A stretch of 64,000 bases of DNA from contig JBEGIR010000073.1 in NCBI GenBank assembly GCA_040224245.1, positions 56,304 to 120,303 of the forward strand. The letters run 5' to 3'. Below are positions 55,019-63,567 of the stretch, piece after piece; within the stretch, counting starts at the first letter, position 1; each line of letters opens with the position of its first letter. The stretch is from Puniceicoccaceae bacterium. GTDB taxonomy: Bacteria; Verrucomicrobiota; Verrucomicrobiia; Opitutales; JAFGAQ01. The position numbers and the translations under genes are program-made. The notes under the pieces were generated by a model. The model was not told the DNA's origin. It did not search any database and was given only the letters and a program-made list of their open reading frames with translations.

Positions 55019-55573
55019 TCAATGGGTGCCATCCTGCAACCAGCTTGAACTCCGATGAAACAGTGACCACGCCTGAGCAAGGGAGTCTGGGGGATTCGGG
55101 TAACCTGGGAGGATGCTTCCCGCATAGGGCCATTCTGTGGCTTGGGAGACCAACCCCTTGCGCACCGGGTTCTCAAAAATATAGTGCGCGGTGGATCGGC
55201 ACATGTCCCTCGATTTCCTTGCCCGCAGCACGTGGTCGTGTGGTTGTGTCTGCCAGCAAAACCCCAACCCTCGAAGGGTGGCATTGCTCTCTTTGCGAAA
55301 AAAACGGATGGCTCGAATCTGATCCGCCCGTTCATCCAATCCGCCCACCAAAAAATGGGAATGATCCGGCATCAGGCAATAGGCAACCACCGCAACGTGA
55401 TAGCGCCAGGCTGCATGCAACCAGAGTTCCCGCCACTGCAAGTGAAGCGATGCATCCAGCCAACCCGTCTGACGATCCTGCACGCACAGCGTCCATAAAA
55501 CAAACTGTCGCCCAAGGTAATATTGAGGAGGAAGTCGGTGCAAGGAGGAGTGGTGCACAGTGATTGAAGTCAA
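55019..55573 (-). CDS. REP-associated tyrosine transposase (RAYT, Y1 family)
   Basis: 184 residues starting at TTG 55573; no in-frame ATG precedes the catalytic region, so a TTG or GTG start is required. It shows the HUH-type motif AYCLMPDHSHFLV (His71-Ser72-His73), the segment WQTQPHDHVLR, the predicted catalytic Tyr131 in HYIFENPVRKGLV, and the WPYAGS motif common in RAYTs. The HxH has Ser at the middle place, not the usual hydrophobic residue. RAYTs cut and join single-stranded REP DNA in E. coli. REPs with the matching GTAG foot flank it on both sides, so the gene probably maintains or spread them. Confidence 0.85.
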   Translation of the reverse strand: MTSITVHHSSLHRLPPQYYLGRQFVLWTLCVQDRQTGWLDASLHLQWRELWLHAAWRYHVAVVAYCLMPDHSHFLVGGLDERADQIRAIRFFRKESNATLRGLGFCWQTQPHDHVLRARKSRDMCRSTAHYIFENPVRKGLVSQATEWPYAGSILPGYPNPPDSLAQAWSLFHRSSSWLQDGTH

Positions 55574-55691
55574 AAGAATGACCTCAGCTGTGACAAGGGT
55601 AATGTAGCGTTCCGATGCATGCAGACGACATTTGCCAATGCTTTCGAACGCGTTCCCTCTGCAGTCCTCCTGTAGCCCGATTCCTTCTTAC

Positions 55692-56074
55692 GTAGCCGGA
55701 TTCTCCTTCCTCCGTAGTCCCGATGCGTCGGGAGAGAACGTGGACCTCATGCACGTTCGCAGCACCTTGCCACTCCGACGCTTCCGAATTCTATCCCGAC
55801 TTGTCGGGACTACGCCCACTCCGACGCTCCCGAATCCGGGTACACCAATGCTCCAGATGTGTTCCCGACGCGTCGGAACTAGCAACGCTCTCCTCGTACC
55901 GGGTTCCATCTTCCGTAGTCCCGATGCGTCGGGAGAGAACGTGGACCTCATGCACGTTCGCAGCACGTTGCCACTCCGACGCTTCCGAATTCTATCCCGA
56001 CTTGTCGGGACTACGCCCACGCCAACACTCCCGAATTCGGCTACACCCACGCCAACGCTCCCGAATTCGGCTAC
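55692..56074. repeat. REP cluster flanking the RAYT gene (upstream side)
   Basis: Plus-strand REPs (GTAG, stem TCCCGA / TCGGGA) at 55714-55733 and 55915-55934, each followed by a minus-strand REP of the same stem (55794-55813, 55995-56014): two BIMEs 201 bp apart. Half-REPs occur at 55692-55703, 56031-56044 and 56061-56074. The spacer between BIMEs matches that of the 52.3-52.6 kb cluster. No gene is seen in 55574-56147. Confidence 0.88.
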
Positions 56075-56147
56075 AACCATGTTTCCGAATGCGTTCCCAA
56101 TGCATGGGGGCCACATCCGGACAAAACGCGATCAGCCGTCTCCTTGC

Positions 56148-58928
56148 CTAGAACCGGGGATCCGCGAGCACCGCTTCGATCTGCTGGATCTGGGTCAGGG
56201 GCAACAAGGCCTCGACTTCATCCACACTGGGGCGCACGTGCAGCAGGTGGCCGAAGAGGGACGCGACGAAGGCGCGATCCTCCAGGAGGGAATTGGGTGG
56301 ATTGGGAATGCCGAGCAGGGTGGAGATGGTGCCCGATCCAAAAATCATGGCATCCACGTCGCGCACAAATTCGGCGACAAAATCCTCAAGGAAGAAAACT
56401 TTCATCTGCATCACCGCGCGGTCGGTCTGCGCTTTGGTGGGTTCCACACCATGTTTGTTCAGCCACAGGGCGCGGAAAAAGTTGCGGAAATCCCGGTCGC
56501 TGGAAAACCCGTCCGGCAGGCGCTGATTGTCCCAGTAGCGCGTCTGAAAAGTGGGCAGGTGCTGGTTGACAAAGGCGGGCAGCGAAACATTCACCGCACG
56601 GATGTCGCTGTTCAGCATGTTGCGGTCGGGCCATTCTCCGGTGAGCAGGTAGCGCGCCATGAGTGCGAGCAGTGTGGGTTGATAAATCTCACTGGTCATG
56701 AGGTCATACACATACTGGGCGCGGGTGATCTGTCCGTTGTTGAGCGCAAAGACAGCCGCATCGAGCACGGAGCGCGAGGGTGCCACACCGAGGATACTGA
56801 GGTACACGCGCTCTACAAAGCCGCGGTCATCCGAGGGTGGATTCACGCGGATGCCGACGGGGTCCGAGATCATCCAATTGTCCGTGGTCAGGCCGAGCGG
56901 ATCGATTTCGATCGCGCGCGCACTGATCAGGTGAGTGCCCGGTGCATTCACCGTGAAGGTCGCGGTAAAGACATCTTCATTGCCCTCATCGGTTTCGTCC
57001 TGGGAGTCCACCAGCACACCGTTGAGGTAATAGTTGACCTGATTCACATCCACCAGGCCGCCATCGACTTCGACGGAGACGGTGATCTCACTGCCAGCGT
57101 CGAGGTTCTGGTAGCGGTCGGGCAGCGGCAGGATTTTGACACGCGGCAGCTGGGCCTCGAGCGGATACACATTGAGTCTCAGGGGCGGCGAGTGCATGCG
57201 GTTGCCACTGTTGTCCACTGCTTCGGCAAACATCACGTAATTTCCCGCCGTCGTCGGTGCAAAAAACATGGCAAAGGTGTCGTTGTAGGAGGCACTGCTC
57301 GAGCCGATCAGCTGGCTGTTGATGTAAAAGTTCACACGCTCGATGCGGCCATCCCCATCGGTGGCGATGGCGTTGAGATACATCGACGAACCCACCGATA
57401 CGTCATTCACGGTGTCACCACCGCCGACGGGCAGCGGATGGCTCATGACCACACGCGGCAGGCGCGAATCGAGGTCGCGCACGACCACCTGCACCACTTC
57501 GGACTGGGCGATAAGGCCGCCTTCGTCCGTCGCCTGCACATAAATGCGATAGTTGCCTGCAAAGGGAAAGTTGTAGTCAAACGTGATGGGATCGGGGTCG
57601 AAGGTGCCATCATCCTTCCGCGCCATGGTCTGCACGAGCGTATCGTTGATGTAGTATTTCAGCTCATCGATCAGGCTGTTGGGATCCCACGCGCTGGCGA
57701 GGATGGGCAGCGTGGTGCCGGGAAGGAACTGCATGCCCGGTGCGGGCGAAATGAGGTACACAAACGGCTCGCGCCCCTGCTTGATATCGTATTCCAGAAT
57801 GTTGGAAATGGCCTTGTTACCGTTGGAGAAGGTGGCAATCGCCCAGATGTCGTAGGGTCCGCTGGACGGGAACTTGAAGTCAAAAGTCCACGGACTGTTC
57901 GCATAGGCCTCCGTGATCGGGTCGCCCGTCAGTCGCCCATTCACAAAAAACTCAATCGTTTCCACCAGCGCACCACTGTCGCTCGCCTGCACCGTGAACT
58001 GCGCATCCGACCCGACAGTCCAGTCGTCCCCCGGAGCGGCGGAGATTGTGACGATGGGATCACTGCCGATGCCAACGATGTTGACCTGCACTGGCTCAGA
58101 GAAATCAAAACTCCCATTCGACATTTGTGCATAGGCCGTGATGTAAAGCGGGTTATCTCCGGTGATGTAAGGGGTTTCCCAAACAAACTCAAAAAATTCA
58201 CCTCCTTCGCCAAAAGTAATGGGAGCGTTAGTAATTTTGTAGCCCGCATATTTCTGGGGATTCGAGACTACCCGGGAGTCGTGCGTGATGAAATAATCCA
58301 CGCTGACATATTCACGCATGATTGATGGATACACATAGGCTGACAGCGTGATAGGCTGGGTGACATTCAATGTGTTTCCATCCACCAATCCCCTTAACAC
58401 AACATCCGAGATTTCTCCAATCTCAGAATCCACTACCTTGACCGTGATGAAATTGCGGCCATAAAACTTAACAAGGTTGTTATTTCCGTCCCTGATCTCG
58501 AAATGATAATCCCCTTCTTCGACAGGTACAAATGTTCCTGCATCAAATTCCTGAGGATCAGGTGAAGTGCCAAACGACAGAGTAGCCTGCGCGAGATCGT
58601 AATAATCAAGATCAGGATCAAACTGCGATGTATTGATCCATCGGAAGTAGAAAGTTCCAGTCACATTATCCACGGAAGACGTCACCCTCGTCTTGAAACT
58701 CACTGTCTCTCCCAGAACACCTGACAGCGTGATCACTACTGGCTTTGACCCTCCAGGGTCAAAGGAGAGATCAAACTCAGTGTTCCCCGCATGTGTGATT
58801 TCGACGCCAGTCCATGAAAACTGTGCATATCCCAATGATGAACTTGCCATCAACGCGGCCACGATCCACATCCAAAACTTCAAATTCTTCCTTTGCATAC
58901 TCATCATCTGTTGAGGGTTTCTGCTCAC
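56148..58928 (-). CDS. Exported multi-Ig-like protein with C-terminal DUF4214-like domain
   Basis: 926 residues from GTG 58928, whose last bases overlap the stop of the upstream gene (GTGA); ATGs at 58907, 58904 and 58898 are alternatives. A signal peptide ends near residue 35. Several beta-sandwich repeats of the bacterial Ig type follow (repeating pattern FFVNGRLTGDPI, YYINDTLVQT, FYINSQLIGSS, YYLNGVLVDSQ). The last 220 residues are helical and resemble DUF4214 (FVERVYLSILGVAPS). It is third in a secretin operon; a surface or secreted role is likely. Confidence 0.75.
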   Translation of the reverse strand: MSRNPQQMMSMQRKNLKFWMWIVAALMASSSLGYAQFSWTGVEITHAGNTEFDLSFDPGGSKPVVITLSGVLGETVSFKTRVTSSVDNVTGTFYFRWINTSQFDPDLDYYDLAQATLSFGTSPDPQEFDAGTFVPVEEGDYHFEIRDGNNNLVKFYGRNFITVKVVDSEIGEISDVVLRGLVDGNTLNVTQPITLSAYVYPSIMREYVSVDYFITHDSRVVSNPQKYAGYKITNAPITFGEGGEFFEFVWETPYITGDNPLYITAYAQMSNGSFDFSEPVQVNIVGIGSDPIVTISAAPGDDWTVGSDAQFTVQASDSGALVETIEFFVNGRLTGDPITEAYANSPWTFDFKFPSSGPYDIWAIATFSNGNKAISNILEYDIKQGREPFVYLISPAPGMQFLPGTTLPILASAWDPNSLIDELKYYINDTLVQTMARKDDGTFDPDPITFDYNFPFAGNYRIYVQATDEGGLIAQSEVVQVVVRDLDSRLPRVVMSHPLPVGGGDTVNDVSVGSSMYLNAIATDGDGRIERVNFYINSQLIGSSSASYNDTFAMFFAPTTAGNYVMFAEAVDNSGNRMHSPPLRLNVYPLEAQLPRVKILPLPDRYQNLDAGSEITVSVEVDGGLVDVNQVNYYLNGVLVDSQDETDEGNEDVFTATFTVNAPGTHLISARAIEIDPLGLTTDNWMISDPVGIRVNPPSDDRGFVERVYLSILGVAPSRSVLDAAVFALNNGQITRAQYVYDLMTSEIYQPTLLALMARYLLTGEWPDRNMLNSDIRAVNVSLPAFVNQHLPTFQTRYWDNQRLPDGFSSDRDFRNFFRALWLNKHGVEPTKAQTDRAVMQMKVFFLEDFVAEFVRDVDAMIFGSGTISTLLGIPNPPNSLLEDRAFVASLFGHLLHVRPSVDEVEALLPLTQIQQIEAVLADPRF

Positions 58929-59656
58929 GAGGCGGCATCGAGACCCAGCAGGGCATCAATCTCCTGATTCTTGGACTGCAGGGCCTCGCGGAATTCATAA
59001 AAACGGTCGCGGTGCGCGGGCAGGTTTTCGACCAGTCGCAGCAGGTAGGGCACGACTTCGCGCTGCACCATGATGCGGCTGCCGATGCTCAGCCAGACGC
59101 GCTCCAGTTCAAAGTCCCACATGAACTCAGCACTGAGTGCCTTGCGGGAGGGATAAAAATACACGCTGCCGATCTCGCGTCCGGTATTGAGCGCATTCCA
59201 CGACTCTCCCATCCAGTCCTCGGTCTGCTCGCGGATGCGTTCTTCGTTGGCAAGGAACTCCCGCTCCGTGCTCAGGAAGCGCTGCAGGCAGTTCCGAAAA
59301 TCCTCGAGCTGGCGCGCATCGTCGGCGACGAGTTTGAGTCCGGTATTGCCCAGCCCCATGCCGGTGAGCACGGCGACCACTCGTTTTTCAAAGCGTCCGG
59401 TGCTGCCATCAAAAAAGGACTCCTCGAGCAGGGTCATCTCGGTGGACTTGACCGAGTCATTTTCCCCGTTGGGAAAGGAGACGGACAGGCGCTCGCCGAG
59501 GCGATTGTTGTTGATATAGGAGTAGGCCTCCTTGAAGGGGTCCTCGCGCTGCCCCCAAAGGCTGAGTGCGGGCAGCAGTGCCAGGCATAGCGCGAGCTGC
59601 CAGACTCGCGGCAGCCGACTTCGCATTTGAAACGCTCTGCGGAGATCGTTCATCAT
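58925..59656 (-). CDS. Exported hypothetical protein of the secretin operon
   Basis: Start ATG 59656 (or 59653) chosen because an AAGGAG lies just upstream, inside the secretin stop region; a GTG at 59662 is an alternative. A signal peptide (WQLALCLALLPALSLWG) is followed by a helical, charged region (VENLPAHRDRFYEFREALQS). No family is recognised. It is second gene after the secretin with only a few bases between, and its stop overlaps the next start, so all three are co-transcribed and coupled. Confidence 0.65.
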   Translation of the reverse strand: MMNDLRRAFQMRSRLPRVWQLALCLALLPALSLWGQREDPFKEAYSYINNNRLGERLSVSFPNGENDSVKSTEMTLLEESFFDGSTGRFEKRVVAVLTGMGLGNTGLKLVADDARQLEDFRNCLQRFLSTEREFLANEERIREQTEDWMGESWNALNTGREIGSVYFYPSRKALSAEFMWDFELERVWLSIGSRIMVQREVVPYLLRLVENLPAHRDRFYEFREALQSKNQEIDALLGLDAAS

Positions 59657-59665
59657 CTGCACTCC

Positions 59666-61837
59666 TTAAAAAACGGGGACCACTTCCTTGCGCTCGCGCG
59701 CCTTGAGCATGTCCATGGCCGAGGTATCGTTCGCGTCGCCAGAGTTGAACTTGAGTTCGCTGGTCTTCTCCAGATTCTCCAGTGCTTCCATTGCCCGCTT
59801 TTCCTCGAGCCGACGATAGGCCTCCACCTGCAGGGCGAGCTTATCCTCGCGCTCGCGCGCCTCGCTCTGGCGGCGGTATTGCAGGATGGCCTCGTGCATG
59901 GCGCGCTCCTCAGAGGACATCTGAAATCCGGAACCCACCACATCGCGCTCGGTCAGGCCGAGCTTGTTGAGCCGGTCGATGCCGACCACGTCCATGAAGT
60001 TGGTTTCGTTGGGATTGAGAATCGTGGCGGTGATGAAAATGATCTGGTTGGTCGAGTCCTTCACGTTGCGGTCATAGCGGAAGAGTTTACCAAGGCCGGG
60101 CACCGATCCGAGCAATGGGATCTTAGACGTCTCGGAACTCTCGCTCTCGTCAATCAGGCCGCCGATGGCGAGGGTTTCCCGGTCCTTGACCATGACGTGG
60201 GTGAGCGTGGTGCGCTGGCGCACGATGGGAACGGAACCATTGGAAAAAACCTGCGTGCCCACGATGTCGTTGACCTGGGGCACGACCTTGAGCGAGATGA
60301 AGTCGCCGCCGCTGATCGTGGGGGTGACCTTCAGCTCGATGCCGGGCAGTGGATCGAGCCGCTCCACCTCACCGGGTACCACGCGCCCATCCTCGGATAC
60401 CGTGCCGGGGCGCTGCACATAGTAGTGGTCGACGATCTTGATCTCGGCCTCCTGTCCATTGAGCGCGAGCACGGTGGGGTTGGACACGATCTTGGAGTCG
60501 TTGAGTTTTTTCAGCGCACGCAGCACCATGTTGAAGGCGGGGGCGGAAAAGATCGCGGACTCAGTTGTATTGACCACGGAGGAGTCGAGCAAGCCGCGCA
60601 CCTGGTTGATCGTATTTTCGATGACGGAACTCGAAACGGCTCCGCCTTCGCCTCCACGGGAGCTGGTGGAGGTGAAATCACTGGTATTGGTGTCCCCGAA
60701 ATTGCGTTCCTGATTGTCGATGCGGTCGCGCTGGGATTCATACTGTCCCTGCAATTGATAGCCCTCGTCGGAGAAAAGGGAGGTCCAGTCGATGCCCACT
60801 TGTGAGGTGTCGGCGTTGCCGACTTCGACAAAGCGCGACTCAATCAGCACTTGCGGTGTGGGACGGTCGAGGGTTTCGATGAGTGCCTTGATTTCTGCAA
60901 AGCGGGAGGGGTTTCCCGTGACGATGACCACGTTGCTGCGGGAGTCCGTAACGACGCCGCGCACCCCACTCTGGGACTCGATCAGCTGGGCGATGCTTTC
61001 GGCCTCGGAGTATTTGACATGAAACACACGGGAGACATCGGGCACGCCGTTGATTTCCTCAAGCGTCTTCACGATGATGATGCCGCTGTCCTCGATGTAG
61101 CCAAATCCAAACTGCCCGAGCGTCACGCTGAAGACCTGCTGCCAGGTGACGCCGGAGAGGCGCAGATCCAGCTCGGCCTGCAGGGTTTCGTTGGGAGGGA
61201 TGACCACGTTGAGCTGGGCCGTCTGCGCGATCAGGGAAAGGATGTCCGCTACAGAAGTGGAGCGAAACTCCACCTTCAGGCTGCCGTCGGGCAGAATGGT
61301 CGCCCGTGGGTCGGCACCCGACTCGGTGGTGGTGCCGCGACGGATGCGGATGATGCCGTTGACCTGCTGCCAGGAGTAGCCCTGTTCCTCAAGCACGATG
61401 TTGAAGACCTGCTGCCAGGTAACGTCCTTGAGGTTGAGCGAGGTGCGCGCGGTCAGATCGTCGGGGATGACGATGTTGAGTTCAAAGAGTTCGGCAATGT
61501 TGCGCAGGATGACGCGGATCTCCTGATCGTCGACGTTCAGGCTGATGGTCTCGGGTTCGTCCGGGAGCGCAGTGCTCGGAGCCTGGGGCGGAGTCGGGCG
61601 GGAAGGGGTCGCATCCGAATCGGTCATGCCGCTGTCGGAAACTTCGGCCTCGGCAGCCTGTTGGCGGGCATCATTTTCTGCGACGGCGCGGCGCGCGCGT
61701 TCAATGGGATCAAAGGTATCGTTCTGGGCGAGCGAGAGATTTGCAAATGTAACTGCAAACACCACGCAGGCGACCTCCACGGGTCGCGTCAGGCAACGAT
61801 GGGGAGCAACGGCCAAGAGAAGAGATCGTATCATCAT
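59666..61837 (-). CDS. Outer-membrane secretin with N-terminal AMIN/STN-like domains
   Basis: The start MMIRSLLLAV gives 723 residues with a signal peptide. There are two short secretin-N/STN-like modules (SLNVDDQEIRVILRNIAELF; VEFRSTSVADILSLIAQTAQ), an N1-type domain (KYSEAESIAQLIESQSGV), and the secretin domain with the signature GLIDESESSETSKIPLLGSV and PGLGKLF. The C-terminal tail (about 670-723) is helical and Glu/Arg-rich. This resembles type II or type IV pilus secretins (GspD/PilQ). No other T2SS or pilus gene is visible here. It opens a three-gene operon. Confidence 0.9.
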   Translation of the reverse strand: MMIRSLLLAVAPHRCLTRPVEVACVVFAVTFANLSLAQNDTFDPIERARRAVAENDARQQAAEAEVSDSGMTDSDATPSRPTPPQAPSTALPDEPETISLNVDDQEIRVILRNIAELFELNIVIPDDLTARTSLNLKDVTWQQVFNIVLEEQGYSWQQVNGIIRIRRGTTTESGADPRATILPDGSLKVEFRSTSVADILSLIAQTAQLNVVIPPNETLQAELDLRLSGVTWQQVFSVTLGQFGFGYIEDSGIIIVKTLEEINGVPDVSRVFHVKYSEAESIAQLIESQSGVRGVVTDSRSNVVIVTGNPSRFAEIKALIETLDRPTPQVLIESRFVEVGNADTSQVGIDWTSLFSDEGYQLQGQYESQRDRIDNQERNFGDTNTSDFTSTSSRGGEGGAVSSSVIENTINQVRGLLDSSVVNTTESAIFSAPAFNMVLRALKKLNDSKIVSNPTVLALNGQEAEIKIVDHYYVQRPGTVSEDGRVVPGEVERLDPLPGIELKVTPTISGGDFISLKVVPQVNDIVGTQVFSNGSVPIVRQRTTLTHVMVKDRETLAIGGLIDESESSETSKIPLLGSVPGLGKLFRYDRNVKDSTNQIIFITATILNPNETNFMDVVGIDRLNKLGLTERDVVGSGFQMSSEERAMHEAILQYRRQSEAREREDKLALQVEAYRRLEEKRAMEALENLEKTSELKFNSGDANDTSAMDMLKARERKEVVPVF

Positions 61838-62148
61838 CAGTGGAATGGAATGCGGGCGCACCTTCAGCCACAACCTCTCGACAGTGCAAAGACTGCGGGA
61901 AAAGCGGACGGGGTTCGGAGCGAATGATGCATGCGTTCCTTTGGATTCAGCGGATGTTTGTTAACTAGGTGAGAAAACGGCACTTAGCGAGGATGAGATA
62001 AGTTCTGTAGCGGTTTTTACATATTTTTTTAAGATTGGTCAGTTATATTTTACAGATTTCTTACGATTTCGCAGGTTTTGAGGTGAGATTCGTGAAGGTT
62101 TTTACGCAAACAACGACCTCGTTTGTAAAAAAGTCAGCATGCCTTCGC
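61838..62148. other. Upstream region of the secretin operon
   Basis: AT-rich (particularly 62000-62080) and likely holds the promoter for the minus-strand secretin gene. A stem TTTTTAC-CAAAC / GTTTGTAAAAA (62099-62131, with a 2-nt bulge) could end transcription from the repeat side. No gene recognised. Confidence 0.4.
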
Positions 62149-63116
62149 TGTGTTTTCGGGGAAATCGGTGGTTCCATTCTTTATTCATACCAGCAGGACG
62201 CGGTTTTTTAACCACAGATGCCTCAGATGGCACAGAGGGGGTAAGAACGGTGGGAGAAAATCTGTGTTTTCTGTGCTATCTGTGGTTCCATTCTTTCTTC
62301 CTCCAGCAGGACGCGGTTTTTGACCACAGATGCCTCAGATGACACAGAGGAGGTAAGAACGGTGGGAAACAATCTGTGTTTTCGGGGAAATCGGTGGTTC
62401 ATTCTTTATTCCCGCCAGCAGGACGCTGGTTTTTTAACCACAGATGCCTCAGATGGCACAGAGGGGTTGAACGACGGGGGTCTTATCTGTGGTTTCTGTG
62501 CTATCTGTGGTTCCATTCTTTCTTCATACCAGCAGGACGCGGTTTTTGACCACAGATGCCTCAGATGACACAGAGGGGTAAGAACGGCGGGGGGAAATCT
62601 GTGGTTTCTGTGCTATCTGTGGTCCCATTCTTTCTTATACCAGCAGGACGTGGTTTTTGACCACAGATGTCTCAGATGACACAGAGAGGTAAGTATGGCG
62701 GGGAAAATCTGTGGTTTCTGTGCTATCTGTGGTTCCATTCTTTATTCCCGCCAGCAGGACGCTGGTTTTTTGCCACAGATGCCTCAGATGGCACAGAGGA
62801 GGTAAGAACGGTGGGGGAAAATCTGTGGTTTCTGTGCTATCTGTGGTTCCATTCTCTCTTATGCCAGCAGGACGTGGTTTTTTACCACAGATGCCTCGGA
62901 TGGCACAGAGGAGGTAAGAATGGTGGAGAACGATCTGTGGTTTCTGTGCTTTCTGTGGTTCCATTCTTTATTCCCGCCAGCAGGACGCGGTTTTTAACCA
63001 CAGATGCCTCAGATGACACAGAGAGGTAAGTATGGCGGGGAAAATCTGTGGTTGCTGTGCTATCTGTGGTTCATTCTTTATTCATACCAGCAGGACGCGG
63101 TTTTTGACCACAGATA
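62149..63116. repeat. Tandem array 1 of about 113-bp repeats (nine copies)
   Basis: The marker CAGCAGGACG recurs at 62191, 62304, 62416, 62530, 62641, 62752, 62865, 62978 and 63088, spacing 110-114 bp. Each unit has ACCACAGAT and ATCTGTGGT in inverted orientation and words such as GCCTCAGATG and GGTAAGAACGG. The units are non-coding; reading frames over them are artefacts. Confidence 0.95.
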
Positions 63117-63127
63117 AGGGAATGGAG

Positions 63128-63493
63128 TCACACCGAAATGCGTTTGATTCCGAGTTTGGCGTGTTTGAAGTTTAGCAGCATTCCGGTCTTGAGTCCCGTG
63201 ATATTGAGATAACCCAACATCTGAGCGATGTGACTTTCATGGAAAGACGAAACAACCTTGGCATCGACAATCACCTGTCCCTCCACTATCATGTCGGGAA
63301 TAAGGGATCCAATGCGCTCGCCTCCATAGTGAACCTCGAATTCGCGCTGGCACTCTACACTCAATCGTTGGTGATTCAATTCGATCTTCAGAGCCCGCTC
63401 ATATAACTTCTCATCCAATCCGGGTTTCAGTTGATTGAGAACCGTGTAACCAGCACCGATAATTCGTTCCGTCAAACGATTGGTTGTGTCCAT
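63128..63493 (-). CDS. GxxExxY family protein (PD-(D/E)XK-like)
   Basis: The start MDTTNRLTER gives 121 residues; a 16-codon in-frame extension to 63541 is less likely. The family-naming motif GLDEKLY is at 25-31 (G-x-x-E-x-x-Y). A nuclease-like IPDMIV (Asp67) and VDAK (Asp77-x-Lys79) fit the PD-(D/E)XK pattern, and MLLNFKHAKLGIKRI closes the domain. The biochemical role of this family is unknown. It sits exactly between two blocks of the 113-bp repeat array. Confidence 0.9.
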   Translation of the reverse strand: MDTTNRLTERIIGAGYTVLNQLKPGLDEKLYERALKIELNHQRLSVECQREFEVHYGGERIGSLIPDMIVEGQVIVDAKVVSSFHESHIAQMLGYLNITGLKTGMLLNFKHAKLGIKRISV

Positions 63494-63567
63494 GGAGAAG
63501 GAAGGAGGATTGGAAATGCCACAACCCAGTTGGATTTCCATGGATTGTAAAGCAATTTAAAACATTT

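Noticed and set aside
55688..56151. Reading frames of about 140 codons on both strands over REPs
   Set aside because: They contain the repeated text of REP DNA and no protein-like features.
55632..58325. 897-residue plus-strand reading frame
   Set aside because: It is antisense to the multi-Ig exported protein and runs first through REP repeats. It reads as His/Arg/Gly-rich text without a domain; the minus-strand frame has a signal peptide and Ig-like repeats.
59627..60805. 392-residue plus-strand reading frame
   Set aside because: Antisense to the secretin and its neighbour; composition rich in His/Gly/Val without a fold, while the minus strand shows a clear secretin signature.
62149..63116. 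CRISPR array
   Set aside because: Units are about 113 bp tandem copies with no unique spacers and no cas genes nearby.
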